Below are positions 44,929 to 54,496 of a stretch of 64,000 bases of DNA, one piece after another. The DNA comes from Bacillus sp. UNC41MFS5 (lineage in GTDB: Bacteria; Bacillota; Bacilli; Bacillales_B; DSM-18226), in NCBI RefSeq assembly GCF_000686805.1, contig NZ_KK366017.1, positions 868,001 to 932,000 of the forward strand. The letters are read 5' to 3'. The position numbers were made by a program, and so were the translations under genes. How positions within the stretch are numbered: the stretch's first letter is position 1; the number at the start of each line of letters is the position of its first letter. The notes under the pieces are model-generated. The model ran no database searches and was not told the origin of the DNA. It saw nothing but the letters and a program-made list of their open reading frames with translations.

Positions 44929-45477
44929 ATGTCAAATGAAAAAATCTATGATCCTTTTGTTGGATTAAACCAATTGAGTGAAATGTGGGACAAACAATTA
45001 ACTGGCCTTTTATATAACTTAACAGACAACAAAGAATTTGTTCACACAGCAAGTCTCGGAATCAACACTTATTCATTTTACCTAGAGCGACTTAGAAAGA
45101 ACCAAGAGGTTTTTGCTTCTCTTATGAATATCCCGACAAAGAAAGATGTAGCCAATGCCGCAAAGCTATCTATTCAGACAGAAGAAAAAATTGATATTTT
45201 AGAAGAACAAATTTGGAAATTACAAGATAGTGTTAGCTCCATTACGAAAGAAAATGGAGGAATGTTCGAAGAGATAGTAAATATTGTCATGCAAATGAAG
45301 AATGAATTTCGACAGATGTCCCAAGCGTTGGTGGAAACGCAAAAAATGAATTCTGACCTTCAGGAATTGCGTAAAGAAGTAGAGAGAGGTCTTATCGAAA
45401 TTCGGCGTGAGAAGCAGAAAAAAGAACCAGAAAAAAAGCAGAATAAAGAACTGGTGCTCACCGGTATTAATAAATAA
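44929..45477 (+). CDS. phaR: PHA synthase subunit PhaR-like
   Basis: A 182-residue protein opening MSNEKIYDPFVGLNQLSEMWDKQL, the DPF-W start of PhaR/PhaE partner subunits. A long coiled coil (~90-170) ends in a Lys/Glu-rich tail. It would pair with PhaC to form the two-subunit synthase. AAGGAGAGC precedes the ATG, and the PhaC gene begins 24 bp downstream. Confidence 0.7.
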   Translation: MSNEKIYDPFVGLNQLSEMWDKQLTGLLYNLTDNKEFVHTASLGINTYSFYLERLRKNQEVFASLMNIPTKKDVANAAKLSIQTEEKIDILEEQIWKLQDSVSSITKENGGMFEEIVNIVMQMKNEFRQMSQALVETQKMNSDLQELRKEVERGLIEIRREKQKKEPEKKQNKELVLTGINK

Positions 45478-45500
45478 CATTAAAGAGAGCAGTGATCATA

Positions 45501-46565
45501 ATGAACGCATTAGGAACAAACCTTTTTCCGAGCTTTAACTTAGAAAAAGAAATGAAACGGTGGAATCATCTCAATAATATTATGACCGGTCCAAAGCCAG
45601 ATATCGTGCCTACACCGAGACAGGCTGTCTGGAAGAAAAATAAAGCTACTTTATGGTATCATCCTGCCAAAGAAAAAAGACATACCATTCCGGTATTTCT
45701 AGTCTACTCCCTGTTAAATAAGGTGTACATTCTTGACATCGGTGAAGGAAGCAGCGTTGTAGGCGGGCTTACCGAGCGCGGCTATGATGTCTACCTATTG
45801 GACTGGGGGTCCCCTGGGCTTGAAGATTCTGATATCACACTGGATCAATATATCATCGATTATTTGGAGAACGCCCTAAAACGAGCGTTAAGACATTCAG
45901 GTGCAAAGGAAATATCACTTGCCGGTTATTGCCTGGGTGGAACGATTGCAGCCATTCTGGCTTCCATAACCGATCTGCCGATTAAGAATTTATCACTTGC
46001 AGCCGTTCCAATCGATTTTAGTATCGGTGTCCTTCCTGATAAAATCCTAGAAGGACTACAAAATGGGCAGTTAAGTGTTGACCGTTTTGCCGATGCACAT
46101 GAGACCATTCCATCAGAATTTCTGTATTTGATGTTTAGGATGCTATCGCCAAGTGAGATTAGTCCAAAAGTTAATCTTTTCAGCCGGGCACATGATGAAA
46201 AATATGTAGAAAAGTGGCGCCGGATGGATAAGTGGACGAAGGACGCTGCTTCGTTTGCCGGTGCTGCATTCAAACAGATGTTTAATGATCTCTATAAAGA
46301 TAACAAACTCTTAAAGGGAGAATTGGTGATTGGCGGTAGAAAGGTGGATTTAAAGAATATAAACTGCCCGCTTTTTGTTTTTTCCTGCTCACGTGACACA
46401 CTTATATTAGAGAAGCAAAGCCTTCCGGTGATGAACCTTGTTTCAAGTAAGGATAAAACGTATGAGGTGTATGAAGGTGGACATGTTTCACTTGTCTTGA
46501 CCGGGGTGTTCGCAAAAATTTGGGATAAGTGGCTATTGGCTCGATCACAGGAAATTCGGGAATAA
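45501..46565 (+). CDS. phaC: Polyhydroxyalkanoate synthase catalytic subunit
   Basis: A 354-residue alpha/beta-hydrolase-fold synthase, the size of class III/IV PhaC. The lipase-like box GYCLGG carries the catalytic Cys (C144), with Asp in CSRDTLI and His in EGGHVSLV. It polymerises 3-hydroxyacyl-CoA to storage polyester. ATG 45501 is chosen over GTG 45492 because GAGAG is too close to the latter. There is no phaA or phaB beside it. Its substrates may come from fatty acid oxidation, in keeping with the alkyl-sulfate cluster upstream. Confidence 0.88.
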   Translation: MNALGTNLFPSFNLEKEMKRWNHLNNIMTGPKPDIVPTPRQAVWKKNKATLWYHPAKEKRHTIPVFLVYSLLNKVYILDIGEGSSVVGGLTERGYDVYLLDWGSPGLEDSDITLDQYIIDYLENALKRALRHSGAKEISLAGYCLGGTIAAILASITDLPIKNLSLAAVPIDFSIGVLPDKILEGLQNGQLSVDRFADAHETIPSEFLYLMFRMLSPSEISPKVNLFSRAHDEKYVEKWRRMDKWTKDAASFAGAAFKQMFNDLYKDNKLLKGELVIGGRKVDLKNINCPLFVFSCSRDTLILEKQSLPVMNLVSSKDKTYEVYEGGHVSLVLTGVFAKIWDKWLLARSQEIRE

Positions 46566-46603
46566 TGAGATTAATAAAGTTTTTGAAGGGGATTTAATCA
46601 TTA

Positions 46604-46993
46604 ATGAAAGCCTTTTATAGAATAGAAGAGTCACCAGGAGAAAGTGTAAAGTATGCACAGCAGCATTTAGCAAATGAAAGAACGTATCTTGCATGGATAC
46701 GTACGGCTATATCGATAACAGGAGTAGGTTTCTTAACGACTTCCTTACATTTTACAACTAAAATCAGTTCCAATCCCTTTATTAATACCCTAGTCATCAT
46801 TCTCGGAATCTTTGCTTGTGTTATCGGTGTTATTACTAGTGCGTTGTCGACGATACAATACACAAGGAAAAGAAAGGAAATTGCAGACGGAGTCTTCACA
46901 CCATCAAACCAATCCATTATCTTTGTTTCTAGTTTATTTTCATTATTAGTGTTCATGATTTTTATGTATCTCTCGCTTTTATTATTCAATTAA
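46604..46993 (+). CDS. DUF202 membrane protein
   Basis: A 129-residue protein with HLANERTYLAWIRTAISI, the sequence signature of the DUF202/YidH family, and three membrane helices (~38-55, 63-85, 105-127). Function is unknown. GAAGGGGAT precedes the ATG, and it is 38 bp after phaC, so it may be co-transcribed. Confidence 0.82.
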   Translation: MKAFYRIEESPGESVKYAQQHLANERTYLAWIRTAISITGVGFLTTSLHFTTKISSNPFINTLVIILGIFACVIGVITSALSTIQYTRKRKEIADGVFTPSNQSIIFVSSLFSLLVFMIFMYLSLLLFN

Positions 46994-47429
46994 AGGCAAA
47001 TGCATGATAAAACTTAAATGAGCAATGGGACGGTCTCTCGTAGGTGGGTTCGATTCCCACGCAAACAGAACCCAATTATATCAAGGGTTTAAGCTGTTTG
47101 TTGTAGGTATTTTGTCAACCGTTTAAACTGTGATTTACGAAGAAAAAGTCACCAGTGTTTTTTCTGAAAATTACTAAGTACTCGTGCGACTGATTGAAGG
47201 TGCACTAGTGTGTGTCAAATCCACCAAATCTTGAATGAAGGGTGGAATTTTTTTTGTAAACGGTAAGGAAAATTCAGCGGGTAGTAGAAATCTAATACCT
47301 CTATAGTATTTGATATCGTAGTATTACACCAGAGAGGGTTTCCAGCCTTCTTTTTTTTGCAAAAATTAAGGCATACAGCATAGAATAAATAGACTTTTCA
47401 GAAATTATATAGAAAGGACATCTAATATT
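46994..47429. other. Intergenic scar with tRNA T-arm repeat
   Basis: The 436-bp gap holds a second copy of the 21-bp T-arm (47043-47063) and a repeat element with TCCACC/GGGTGGA hairpin (47214-47267) shared with 59643-59687. A short in-frame scrap reads VRLIE near 47184 and matches, in nucleotides, the 3' end of the DUF421 gene. No gene is supported. Confidence 0.5.
47043..47063. repeat. Direct repeat of the tRNA-Sec T-arm (possible att site)
   Basis: The 21 bp, with core GTGGGTTCGATTCCCAC, are identical to 3336-3356 and in the same orientation. The rest of the tRNA is missing here. It may be the distal attachment core of an element or a scrap of another tRNA. Confidence 0.45.
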
Positions 47430-48941
47430 ATGGATATCAAATCAGTCTTAGTGCCGGTTACAATTATACAAAGGATGTATATCGATGGAAGATGGGTTGT
47501 AGGTGATGCTGATGAGAAAAGAGAAAGCATCAATCCTGCAAATGGTGAAGTTATAGGGATTGTTACGGAAGGTTCAACGCAAGATGCAAAAAAAGCTATC
47601 GCAGCTGCACGCAGAGCATTTTATGACGATGGCTGGATGAACAGCAAAGCAAGAGATCGTGCGGATCGTTTGCTCCAAATATCAAATAAGCTGGAGGAAA
47701 GAAAAGAAGAGTTCGCATACTTAGAGACACTTAATAATGGGAAAACATTGAGAGAGTCGCTGAATGATGTGGAAGATGCAGTAAATCAATTACGTTATTA
47801 TGCAGGGTTAGCAACAAAACCTCATGGTCAAACCTATGATGTTCCGGATGATATTCAAGCCATGGTGATTCGTGAACCGATTGGTGTTGTGGGTATTATC
47901 GTTCCCTGGAATTATCCATTGGTTATGGCAAATCAAAAAATTGCAGCTGCAATTGCAGCTGGATGTACAGTGATTGTTAAGCCCGCAGAGCAGACACCTC
48001 TTTCGGTCATTCGCTTGTTTGAGATAATAGATCAGGTTGGATTCCCGCCAGGTGTTGTTAATTTGGTATTGGGTGCTGGAAGTATGGTTGGGGCAGAATT
48101 GGTCAAAAATCCACTTGTAGATAAAATTTCTTTTACCGGGGGTACAGATACAGGGATTAAAATAATGAAATCTGCAGCAGATACTGTTAAAAATATTAGT
48201 TTAGAACTGGGCGGAAAATCACCAAATATTGTTTTTGCTGATGCTGATCTAGAAATAGCCATTGATTATGCACTGTTTGCGATTTTCGCGAATCAAGGTC
48301 AAGTGTGTTCAGCAGGCTCTCGATTATTGTTGGAAGAGAGCATATATGAAAGATTTGTACCTGAACTAGTAGAACGGGCAAAGATGATTAAAGTGGGACC
48401 GGGTTGGGTAGACGGTATGGAGATGGGACCACTCATATCAGAAAATCATATGAATAAAGTGCTAGAGTATGTACAGATTGGCTTGAAAGAAGGCGCTACA
48501 CTTCTTTGTGGAGGTAAGCGTATCGTTGAGGAAGGATTAACTGATGGTTATTTTGTAGAACCTACAATATTTACAAATACCAGACCTGATATGAGAATTG
48601 TTCAGGAAGAAATATTTGGTCCAGTACTAGTCATTCAAACCTTCAAAACAGAAGAGGAAGCGATTCAATTAGCGAATGGTACAGACTTTGGGCTGGCTGC
48701 TGCGGTGTTTACCAATGATGGGGCTAAAGCTCATCGTGTGATTCGTCAGATGCGAGCAGGTATCACTTGGATAAACACCTATCATCCAACGTTTAATGAG
48801 GCACCATGGGGTGGTTATAAGAAAAGTGGAATTGGCAGAGATTTGGGAACTTATGGGTTCGAAGAATATATAGAAACCAAACAAATTAATGTGAATTTGA
48901 AAGTGGAACCATCTGGTTTCTTTCAAGGTAAAAACCAATAA
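47430..48941 (+). CDS. Aldehyde dehydrogenase
   Basis: A 503-residue NAD(P)-dependent ALDH. The catalytic set N161 (VPWNYPL), E259 (LELGGKSP) and C293 (GQVCSAGSR) is intact. The last is typical of betaine-aldehyde/phenylacetaldehyde-type enzymes, and the C-terminus GGYKKSGIGRDLGTYG supports that branch. AGAAAGGACAT precedes the ATG. It is monocistronic, with no pathway partner beside it, so the substrate is open. Confidence 0.87.
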   Translation: MDIKSVLVPVTIIQRMYIDGRWVVGDADEKRESINPANGEVIGIVTEGSTQDAKKAIAAARRAFYDDGWMNSKARDRADRLLQISNKLEERKEEFAYLETLNNGKTLRESLNDVEDAVNQLRYYAGLATKPHGQTYDVPDDIQAMVIREPIGVVGIIVPWNYPLVMANQKIAAAIAAGCTVIVKPAEQTPLSVIRLFEIIDQVGFPPGVVNLVLGAGSMVGAELVKNPLVDKISFTGGTDTGIKIMKSAADTVKNISLELGGKSPNIVFADADLEIAIDYALFAIFANQGQVCSAGSRLLLEESIYERFVPELVERAKMIKVGPGWVDGMEMGPLISENHMNKVLEYVQIGLKEGATLLCGGKRIVEEGLTDGYFVEPTIFTNTRPDMRIVQEEIFGPVLVIQTFKTEEEAIQLANGTDFGLAAAVFTNDGAKAHRVIRQMRAGITWINTYHPTFNEAPWGGYKKSGIGRDLGTYGFEEYIETKQINVNLKVEPSGFFQGKNQ

Positions 48942-49247
48942 GATACATTTATGGTTGCCTTAATTGAATAAAGTGAGTTGCAAAAAAGATGGTTCTTCCA
49001 ATAAACATCAATACCCGGAATCTAGGGTCAGTCCCTCGATAAATTAATGTTTTAATGTGGTGGGGGACTGACCCACTGGCCTTAAAAAATGATAATCTCC
49101 TACTTCAGGTAATCCTTTTTTAGGGCATTTCCTAGAATATGAGGTCCTCGTTCGAACCCACAGAGTATTGCTGCTCCTTTTTCTGATAATAGATATTATA
49201 TTAAAATTCCAAACTATTATTATAGGAACCACAATTGCCTGAAAAAA
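48942..49247. other. Intergenic with GGGTCAGTCCC palindrome
   Basis: GGGTCAGTCCC (49025-49035) and GGGACTGACCC (49064-49074) form an 11-bp perfect stem around 28 nt without a T run, like a dispersed palindromic repeat. No gene is found. A T-loop-like GTTCGAACCC near 49150 does not fold into a tRNA. Confidence 0.55.
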
Positions 49248-50387
49248 TTAAGCGGATGTTTTAGACAAAAAATGTTTTTTCTGCTCAAGATAATTTAACA
49301 ATCGAAAAAACTGCGGCAGGATCACACAAATAATGAGGATTCGAAGAACCTGTACTGCTACGACAAAGGTCGAGTCTCCATGGAGGACGACAGAAGTTGT
49401 TGTCATTTCAGCAATTCCGCCAGGTGCGAATGCAAGAATAGAGGTTATAAGTGAGATATCCGTTATCTTAGCCACTAAAATAGCACAAATAAACATCGAA
49501 AAAATGAGACCAACTGTACTAAAGAAGGACACCATGATTGTCCGCTTTAAACCAAAAAACATGCTTTTCTGAAAACGGGAGCCAATACTGGCCGCAATCA
49601 TAATCTGCGATAAAATAATTACTTCATGTGGCCACCATGAAATGATATCTCTGCCTATAAAGAACGAACCAAGAGATTGGGCAATCGCAACACCTACCAT
49701 GCTTCCAATCAGCCATGGAGCGGGAAACCGTAAATATTTGATCAATCGATAGCCTGCATAGGCAAATCCAATAAGTGCAAAAGTCCAAAGTAACATCCCG
49801 ATTTTAAATTCCGGGTCAGTCAGTACAGGTATGGGGACATGATTCGCCGAGTTTCCACTAGCTGAAGCAGATAAAGAAGCAATCAACGGAATCATTAGGA
49901 TCACTAAAAATACACGCATGGTTTGAATAATGCTGACGACAGCCGTATTCGCCCCTGCCTCTTCTGCAATCCCAGGCATGGCGGATAATCCACCTGGAGC
50001 CGTTCCGAAAAAGCTGGTCATCATATCCGTATTACTATATTTCCAGAGTACGAGCCCGGAAAGTAAGGAAAAAATGATAGATAGAAGAAGCATAAGAATT
50101 ATGGCAAGCCAATTTTCTTTAAACACATGCAAAAAAGTCAAGTTTAATTTCTGTCCCAAATGAATGCCTAAAATAAACTGCCCCATATATAACCAGTATT
50201 TTGGCATCCCTTTTTGATTCCCATTACCCCTTAAAACTGATGGCCTCCAAAATGATAGGAAAGCAGCTGCTAGAAATGTGCCGATCATCCATCCAATGGA
50301 TAGGTCCGTCAATGAAATCAAAAATCCTCCTAAGCTACTTACAGATATAAAACAAACACTACGAAAAAAGGTGTTTTTTCTATTCAT
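49248..50387 (-). CDS. AbrB-family membrane protein
   Basis: About 379 residues with 10-11 hydrophobic helices arranged as two repeats. Repeated features are APGGLSAMPGIAEEAG in the first half and LAFAPGGIAEMTTTSVVLHG in the second, the hallmark of the membrane AbrB (formerly 'ammonia monooxygenase') family, often seen as small-molecule transporters. ATG 50387 follows AAGGAGGA, which rules out the upstream GTG 50405. It is divergent from a LysR gene that may regulate it. Confidence 0.82.
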   Translation of the reverse strand: MNRKNTFFRSVCFISVSSLGGFLISLTDLSIGWMIGTFLAAAFLSFWRPSVLRGNGNQKGMPKYWLYMGQFILGIHLGQKLNLTFLHVFKENWLAIILMLLLSIIFSLLSGLVLWKYSNTDMMTSFFGTAPGGLSAMPGIAEEAGANTAVVSIIQTMRVFLVILMIPLIASLSASASGNSANHVPIPVLTDPEFKIGMLLWTFALIGFAYAGYRLIKYLRFPAPWLIGSMVGVAIAQSLGSFFIGRDIISWWPHEVIILSQIMIAASIGSRFQKSMFFGLKRTIMVSFFSTVGLIFSMFICAILVAKITDISLITSILAFAPGGIAEMTTTSVVLHGDSTFVVAVQVLRILIICVILPQFFRLLNYLEQKKHFLSKTSA

Positions 50388-50527
50388 GAATAATCCTCCT
50401 TGCACTCAAAACATCCAATTAAGATTTCGTAATTTAAATATAGTATAATCAAAGCAATAAATAAAATATGGAATTTATATCGAAAGCCATAATCAAAAAT
50501 TATTTCTTATGGTATGAGGTGACCCCG

Positions 50528-51400
50528 ATGGATGAAAGAGACTGGATGGTTTTGCAAACTCTTTATCAAGAAAAAAATATAACCAATACAGCTAAAAGCC
50601 TGCATATTTCGCAGCCGGCTTTAACCAATCGTTTAAAAACAATGGAAAACTACTTTGGAGTAAAAATCGTTAATCGAAACTGGCGCGGAGTCGAATTTAC
50701 CCCACAGGGTGAATATCTTGCAAAAAATGCCCATGAAATGTTATTGCGAATACAAAGGATGAAAGAAACAGTCCTTAATATGGAGGAAAAAATATCGGGT
50801 ACATTAAGGCTGGGTGTTTCAACCTTTTTTACGGATTATAAACTTCCCGGATTATTAAAACTTTTCAAAGATCAGTACCCTGATGTCGAGTTTAAAGTTA
50901 CAACGGGGCCAAGCAACGAGATTGCCCATTTAATGTACAATCATGATGTACATGTTGGCTTTTTAAAAGGGGAATATGGCTGGAAGGGTCAAAAAAAGCT
51001 CCTCTTCGAAGAAAGCATTTGTATCGCTTCAAAAGAAGAAATAGACCGGAACTTACTGCCCGATTTACCTAGAATTGATTACGAAACGGATCCATTATTA
51101 AAAGCTGTAATTGATAACTGGTGGGCTGAAAATTACTCACAGCCTCCACTTGTCAGTATTAATGTGGATAAGGCTGATACATGCAAAAAGATGGTGGGTT
51201 ATGGTTTGGGCTACGCGATTATGCCAAGCATGATTATTGATGACCTTGTTCATATCAATAAAATTAAAATTAATAATAAGGAGGGAGAAAAAATTATCCG
51301 AAAGACGTGGATGTTTTACCATGAAGAATCTTTAGAATTTAAAGTAGTAAAAGCCTTCGTCGAATTTGTTGATGCGATTGACATGCGATCCATTATCTAA
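50528..51400 (+). CDS. LysR-family regulator, divergent from AbrB
   Basis: A 290-residue LysR protein. The helix-turn-helix is at residues ~13-40 (NITNTAKSLHISQPALTNRLK), and the effector domain begins near 90 (SGTLRLGVSTFFTDY). ATG 50528 has GAGGTGA nine bases upstream; the in-frame ATG 50468 lacks a site and would add 20 non-family residues. Target is probably the AbrB-type gene read the other way. Confidence 0.88.
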   Translation: MDERDWMVLQTLYQEKNITNTAKSLHISQPALTNRLKTMENYFGVKIVNRNWRGVEFTPQGEYLAKNAHEMLLRIQRMKETVLNMEEKISGTLRLGVSTFFTDYKLPGLLKLFKDQYPDVEFKVTTGPSNEIAHLMYNHDVHVGFLKGEYGWKGQKKLLFEESICIASKEEIDRNLLPDLPRIDYETDPLLKAVIDNWWAENYSQPPLVSINVDKADTCKKMVGYGLGYAIMPSMIIDDLVHINKIKINNKEGEKIIRKTWMFYHEESLEFKVVKAFVEFVDAIDMRSII

Positions 51401-51524
51401 AAAAGCCTTACCTATTTTTTTAGAAAAACAACAAGGAGTCATTATTAATATTGCTTCCATTATACTAAGGGACTTGCAATTGAAAGAACGGCAATTGAAA
51501 ATCTTAAATAGCTAATTAAGAATT

Positions 51525-51559
51525 AAAAAAACGACAGGCGATTAACCTGTCGTTTTTTT
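51525..51559. terminator. Bidirectional terminator, lysR/transaldolase
   Basis: AAAAAAACGACAGG pairs perfectly with CCTGTCGTTTTTTT around CGATTAA. It serves both convergent genes. The 120 bp before it contain a short frame reading GVIINIASI, a possible SDR scrap. Confidence 0.85.
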
Positions 51560-51567
51560 TCTATAAC

Positions 51568-52236
51568 TTAGTTTTTAAGAGTATTTTCCCAATCTGCAGC
51601 AAATTTTTCCATCCCTTGATTAGTAAGTGGATGTTTTGAAATTTGCTCAATGACTGAAAACGGAATCGTTGCAATATGTGCTCCTGCCATTGCTACACGA
51701 GTAACATGGTCCGGGTGACGAACAGATGCTGCAATAATTTGTGAGTCGAAATTATGAATGCGGAACAGTTCAGCTATTTTTGATACTAATTGTACGCCGT
51801 CTTCGGAAATATCGTCTAAGCGTCCTAAAAATGGAGATACATAAGTTGCACCTGCACGAGCTGCTAATAGTGCTTGGTTTACAGTAAAGATAAGTGTGAC
51901 ATTTGTTTTAACGCCTTTATCAGCAAGATAACGGCAAGCCTCTAAACCGTCTAAAGTCATAGGAAGCTTGATTGTAATTTTCTCATCTCCGCCGTTAATT
52001 TTAATAAGCTCCTCAGCTTGAGCAATCATTTCGTCAGCTGTAACGGCATCTGGAGTTACTTCAGCGGAAACAGATTCTACCCGTGGAACTGCTTGACAGA
52101 TTTCTTCAATGCGGTCTTCGAATTTAACGCCTTCCTTAGCAACTAGGGAAGGATTAGTTGTAACACCTGATAAAACACCAACTTTATATGCCTTTTTAAT
52201 ATCAACAAGATTTGCAGTATCAATAAATAATTTCAT
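51568..52236 (-). CDS. Transaldolase (TalC/YwjH-type)
   Basis: A 222-residue TIM-barrel enzyme of the small transaldolase/fructose-6-phosphate aldolase family. Visible features are [27 protein letters not shown] and the Schiff-base Lys in KITIKLPMT (~residue 90), with [19 protein letters not shown] and [10 protein letters not shown]. It moves a dihydroxyacetone unit in the pentose-phosphate cycle. GGAGGTAAT precedes the ATG, 23 bp after transketolase, so both form one operon. Confidence 0.88.
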   Translation of the reverse strand: MKLFIDTANLVDIKKAYKVGVLSGVTTNPSLVAKEGVKFEDRIEEICQAVPRVESVSAEVTPDAVTADEMIAQAEELIKINGGDEKITIKLPMTLDGLEACRYLADKGVKTNVTLIFTVNQALLAARAGATYVSPFLGRLDDISEDGVQLVSKIAELFRIHNFDSQIIAASVRHPDHVTRVAMAGAHIATIPFSVIEQISKHPLTNQGMEKFAADWENTLKN

Positions 52237-52259
52237 CGTATATTACCTCCGTTTTAAGA

Positions 52260-54248
52260 TTATAGTAGACTTTTTGTAGTTCGAACAACATTTTCAGTCG
52301 TAAATCCAAATAGCTCCATGACTGCAGCGCCTGTTCCTGAAGCACCGAATGTTTCAATAGATAATACTTTCCCTTCTGATCCTACATAGCGTTCCCATCC
52401 AAGAGAGATACCCATTTCTAGTGCCACACGCTTCTTAATAGCAGCAGGTAAGACAAGCTCTTTATACTCCTTCGGTTGACGATCGAATAGTTCCCAGCTT
52501 GGCATTGCAACAACGCGAACCGATACATTTTCCTTTTCAAGTTCAGCTTTCGCGTTAATGGCTAATGACACTTCCGAACCGGTTGAGATCAAGATAACCT
52601 CTGGTTGGTCATTTGTTTGCGTTAAAATGTAAGCTCCTTTAGAAAGGTTTTCTAAATTGGCTTGTGTTTCTTGGAACACTGGCAGGTTTTGACGGCTTAG
52701 TACTAGGGCAACAGGACCGTCAGTTTGTTTTAGTGCATAAGCCCAAGCACTTGCCGTTTCGTTTGCATCTGATGGGCGAATGACGGTTAGCCCTGGGATG
52801 GCACGAAGAGAAGCTAGCTGCTCAATTGGCTCATGAGTTGGACCATCCTCACCAACCGCAATCGAATCATGAGTAAATACATAAGTGACTGGAAGCTTTT
52901 GCAAGGCTGCTAGACGAATGGATGGTCTGAGATAATCATTGAAAACAAAGAATGTGCTTACAAATGGCTTTACCCCGCCATGAAGAGCCAAACCATTGCC
53001 AGCCGCCCCCATTGCGTGTTCCCGGACGCCAAAATAGATATTCCGTCCGCTAAATGATTCTACGGCGAATGCTGCGTTTTCCTTTATATCTGTCATTGTG
53101 GAGTGAGAAAGATCCGCACTTCCACCAAAAATAGAAGGAACTGATTTGACAAAATGGTTAATGGCTTCCCCGCTGGCTACACGAGTTGAGATTGTTTTTC
53201 CTGTTTCAAATGTCAGGATGTCTTCTGCATTAATTAAAACCTCTCCCGTGATGGCTTGTTGCAATTCTTTTGCTAATTCAGGATATGTCTCTTGATAAGA
53301 CTGGAATAATGCATTCCATTGTTGTTCTTGACCCATTCCTCTTTGTTTTAGCTCTTCAAAATGGGCTTTAACTTCCTCCGGTACAAAGAAATCCTCTTCA
53401 TAGTGCCAGCCATATACCTGTTTTGTTGCAAGAGCTTCTTCTGCTCCAAGGGGATTTCCATGTGCCTTGTTTGTTCCTGCAACTTTGGGACTTCCATAAC
53501 CGATAGTAGTTCTAATTTCGATCAAGGTTGGTTGGTTTGTATTTTGTTTAGCTAATGTAATAGCTTTTGAGATTTCTGCTACATCATTGCCATCTTCTAC
53601 TCGTAAATATTGCCAATGAGCAGATTCTGTTCTTTTTTGAATGTCCTCTGAAAATGAAAGGTTTAATTCACCGTCCAAAGAAATATCATTGGAGTCATAT
53701 AATGCAATTAATTTTCCTAGTTTCATATGGCCGGCCATAGACATGGCCTCATAAGAGATACCTTCCATTAAATCTCCATCGCCCACTAGAGCATATGTAT
53801 AATGGTCAATTACAGGGTATCCATCCTGATTGAATTTTCCAGCTAAATGCGCTTCAGCCATCGCCATTCCTACTGCATTTGCAATCCCTTGCCCTAAAGG
53901 TCCAGTTGTCGCTTCAACACCGTCTGTGTGACCAAATTCGGGATGACCAGGTGTTTTGCTATTAAGCTTTCTAAAACTTTTTAAATCTTCTAAAGATACA
54001 TTGTACCCAGCTAAATGAAGCAAACTATATAACAAGCTAGATCCGTGTCCGGCAGAAAGAATAAAACGATCTCGATTAAACCATTTTGCATTTGCAGAAT
54101 TATGATTTAAATGATGCGCCCAGAGTGCATAGGTCATTGGAGCAGCCCCCATAGGTAGGCCTGGATGACCAGAATTAGCACTATTAATCGCGTCAATTGA
54201 TAAGGTGCGAATCGTATTTACTGCTAGTGTTTCAATACTATTATTCAT
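52260..54248 (-). CDS. tkt: Transketolase
   Basis: A 662-residue thiamine-dependent enzyme of the pentose-phosphate pathway. The start [20 protein letters not shown] has AAGGAGGAAAAAAAG upstream; the open frame continues to 54479 but has no site. Motifs are [31 protein letters not shown] (ThDP/metal), [14 protein letters not shown] and [17 protein letters not shown] (catalytic His). Operon with transaldolase and divergent from a DeoR gene suggest an inducible sugar or formaldehyde-type accessory copy, beside a housekeeping copy elsewhere. Confidence 0.92.
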   Translation of the reverse strand: MNNSIETLAVNTIRTLSIDAINSANSGHPGLPMGAAPMTYALWAHHLNHNSANAKWFNRDRFILSAGHGSSLLYSLLHLAGYNVSLEDLKSFRKLNSKTPGHPEFGHTDGVEATTGPLGQGIANAVGMAMAEAHLAGKFNQDGYPVIDHYTYALVGDGDLMEGISYEAMSMAGHMKLGKLIALYDSNDISLDGELNLSFSEDIQKRTESAHWQYLRVEDGNDVAEISKAITLAKQNTNQPTLIEIRTTIGYGSPKVAGTNKAHGNPLGAEEALATKQVYGWHYEEDFFVPEEVKAHFEELKQRGMGQEQQWNALFQSYQETYPELAKELQQAITGEVLINAEDILTFETGKTISTRVASGEAINHFVKSVPSIFGGSADLSHSTMTDIKENAAFAVESFSGRNIYFGVREHAMGAAGNGLALHGGVKPFVSTFFVFNDYLRPSIRLAALQKLPVTYVFTHDSIAVGEDGPTHEPIEQLASLRAIPGLTVIRPSDANETASAWAYALKQTDGPVALVLSRQNLPVFQETQANLENLSKGAYILTQTNDQPEVILISTGSEVSLAINAKAELEKENVSVRVVAMPSWELFDRQPKEYKELVLPAAIKKRVALEMGISLGWERYVGSEGKVLSIETFGASGTGAAVMELFGFTTENVVRTTKSLL

Positions 54249-54323
54249 CTTTTTTTCCTCCTTTAATTTCGTGTGATTTAAGTTAGTACAAAAAGTGAGT
54301 ATTAGGTTTCTTGCCTCAAATGA

Positions 54324-54469
54324 TTTCTTGTTTTTGCATTTTAACGTAAGTTTTTTCTTATTCGTGAATATTTTATCTTTATAAACAAGAAAAAACAAGA
54401 AGAATTTTGCCGATTTTAAAAAAAAATTTGTGAATTCAAGAAAAAATAATATAATATAAGAAAAAACAT
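54324..54469. promoter_or_regulatory. Cluster of AAGAAAAAAC repeats between tkt and deoR genes
   Basis: Plus-strand copies ACAAGAAAAAACA (54385-54397), TCAAGAAAAAATA (54436-54448) and ATAAGAAAAAACA (54457-54469), and inverse copies near 54324-54337 and 54350-54361, fill the 248-bp gap. DeoR proteins bind spaced direct repeats like these, so this is a likely operator array. Confidence 0.55.
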
Positions 54470-54496
54470 GCAAAAACACGGAGGCTGATCATTGTT

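Noticed and set aside
47030..47063. GGGAC before the T-arm repeat as a tRNA-Sec 5' end
   Set aside because: Only five bases agree with the expected GGGACTGC acceptor strand, and no D-arm or anticodon arm lies between; probably chance.
49130..49180. T-loop-like GTTCGAACCC suggesting a tRNA
   Set aside because: Flanking bases do not pair as a T-stem, and no anticodon or acceptor stem could be folded.
51427..51475. Short frame GVIINIASI resembling an SDR core
   Set aside because: Only about nine matching residues; too short to call even a remnant with confidence.
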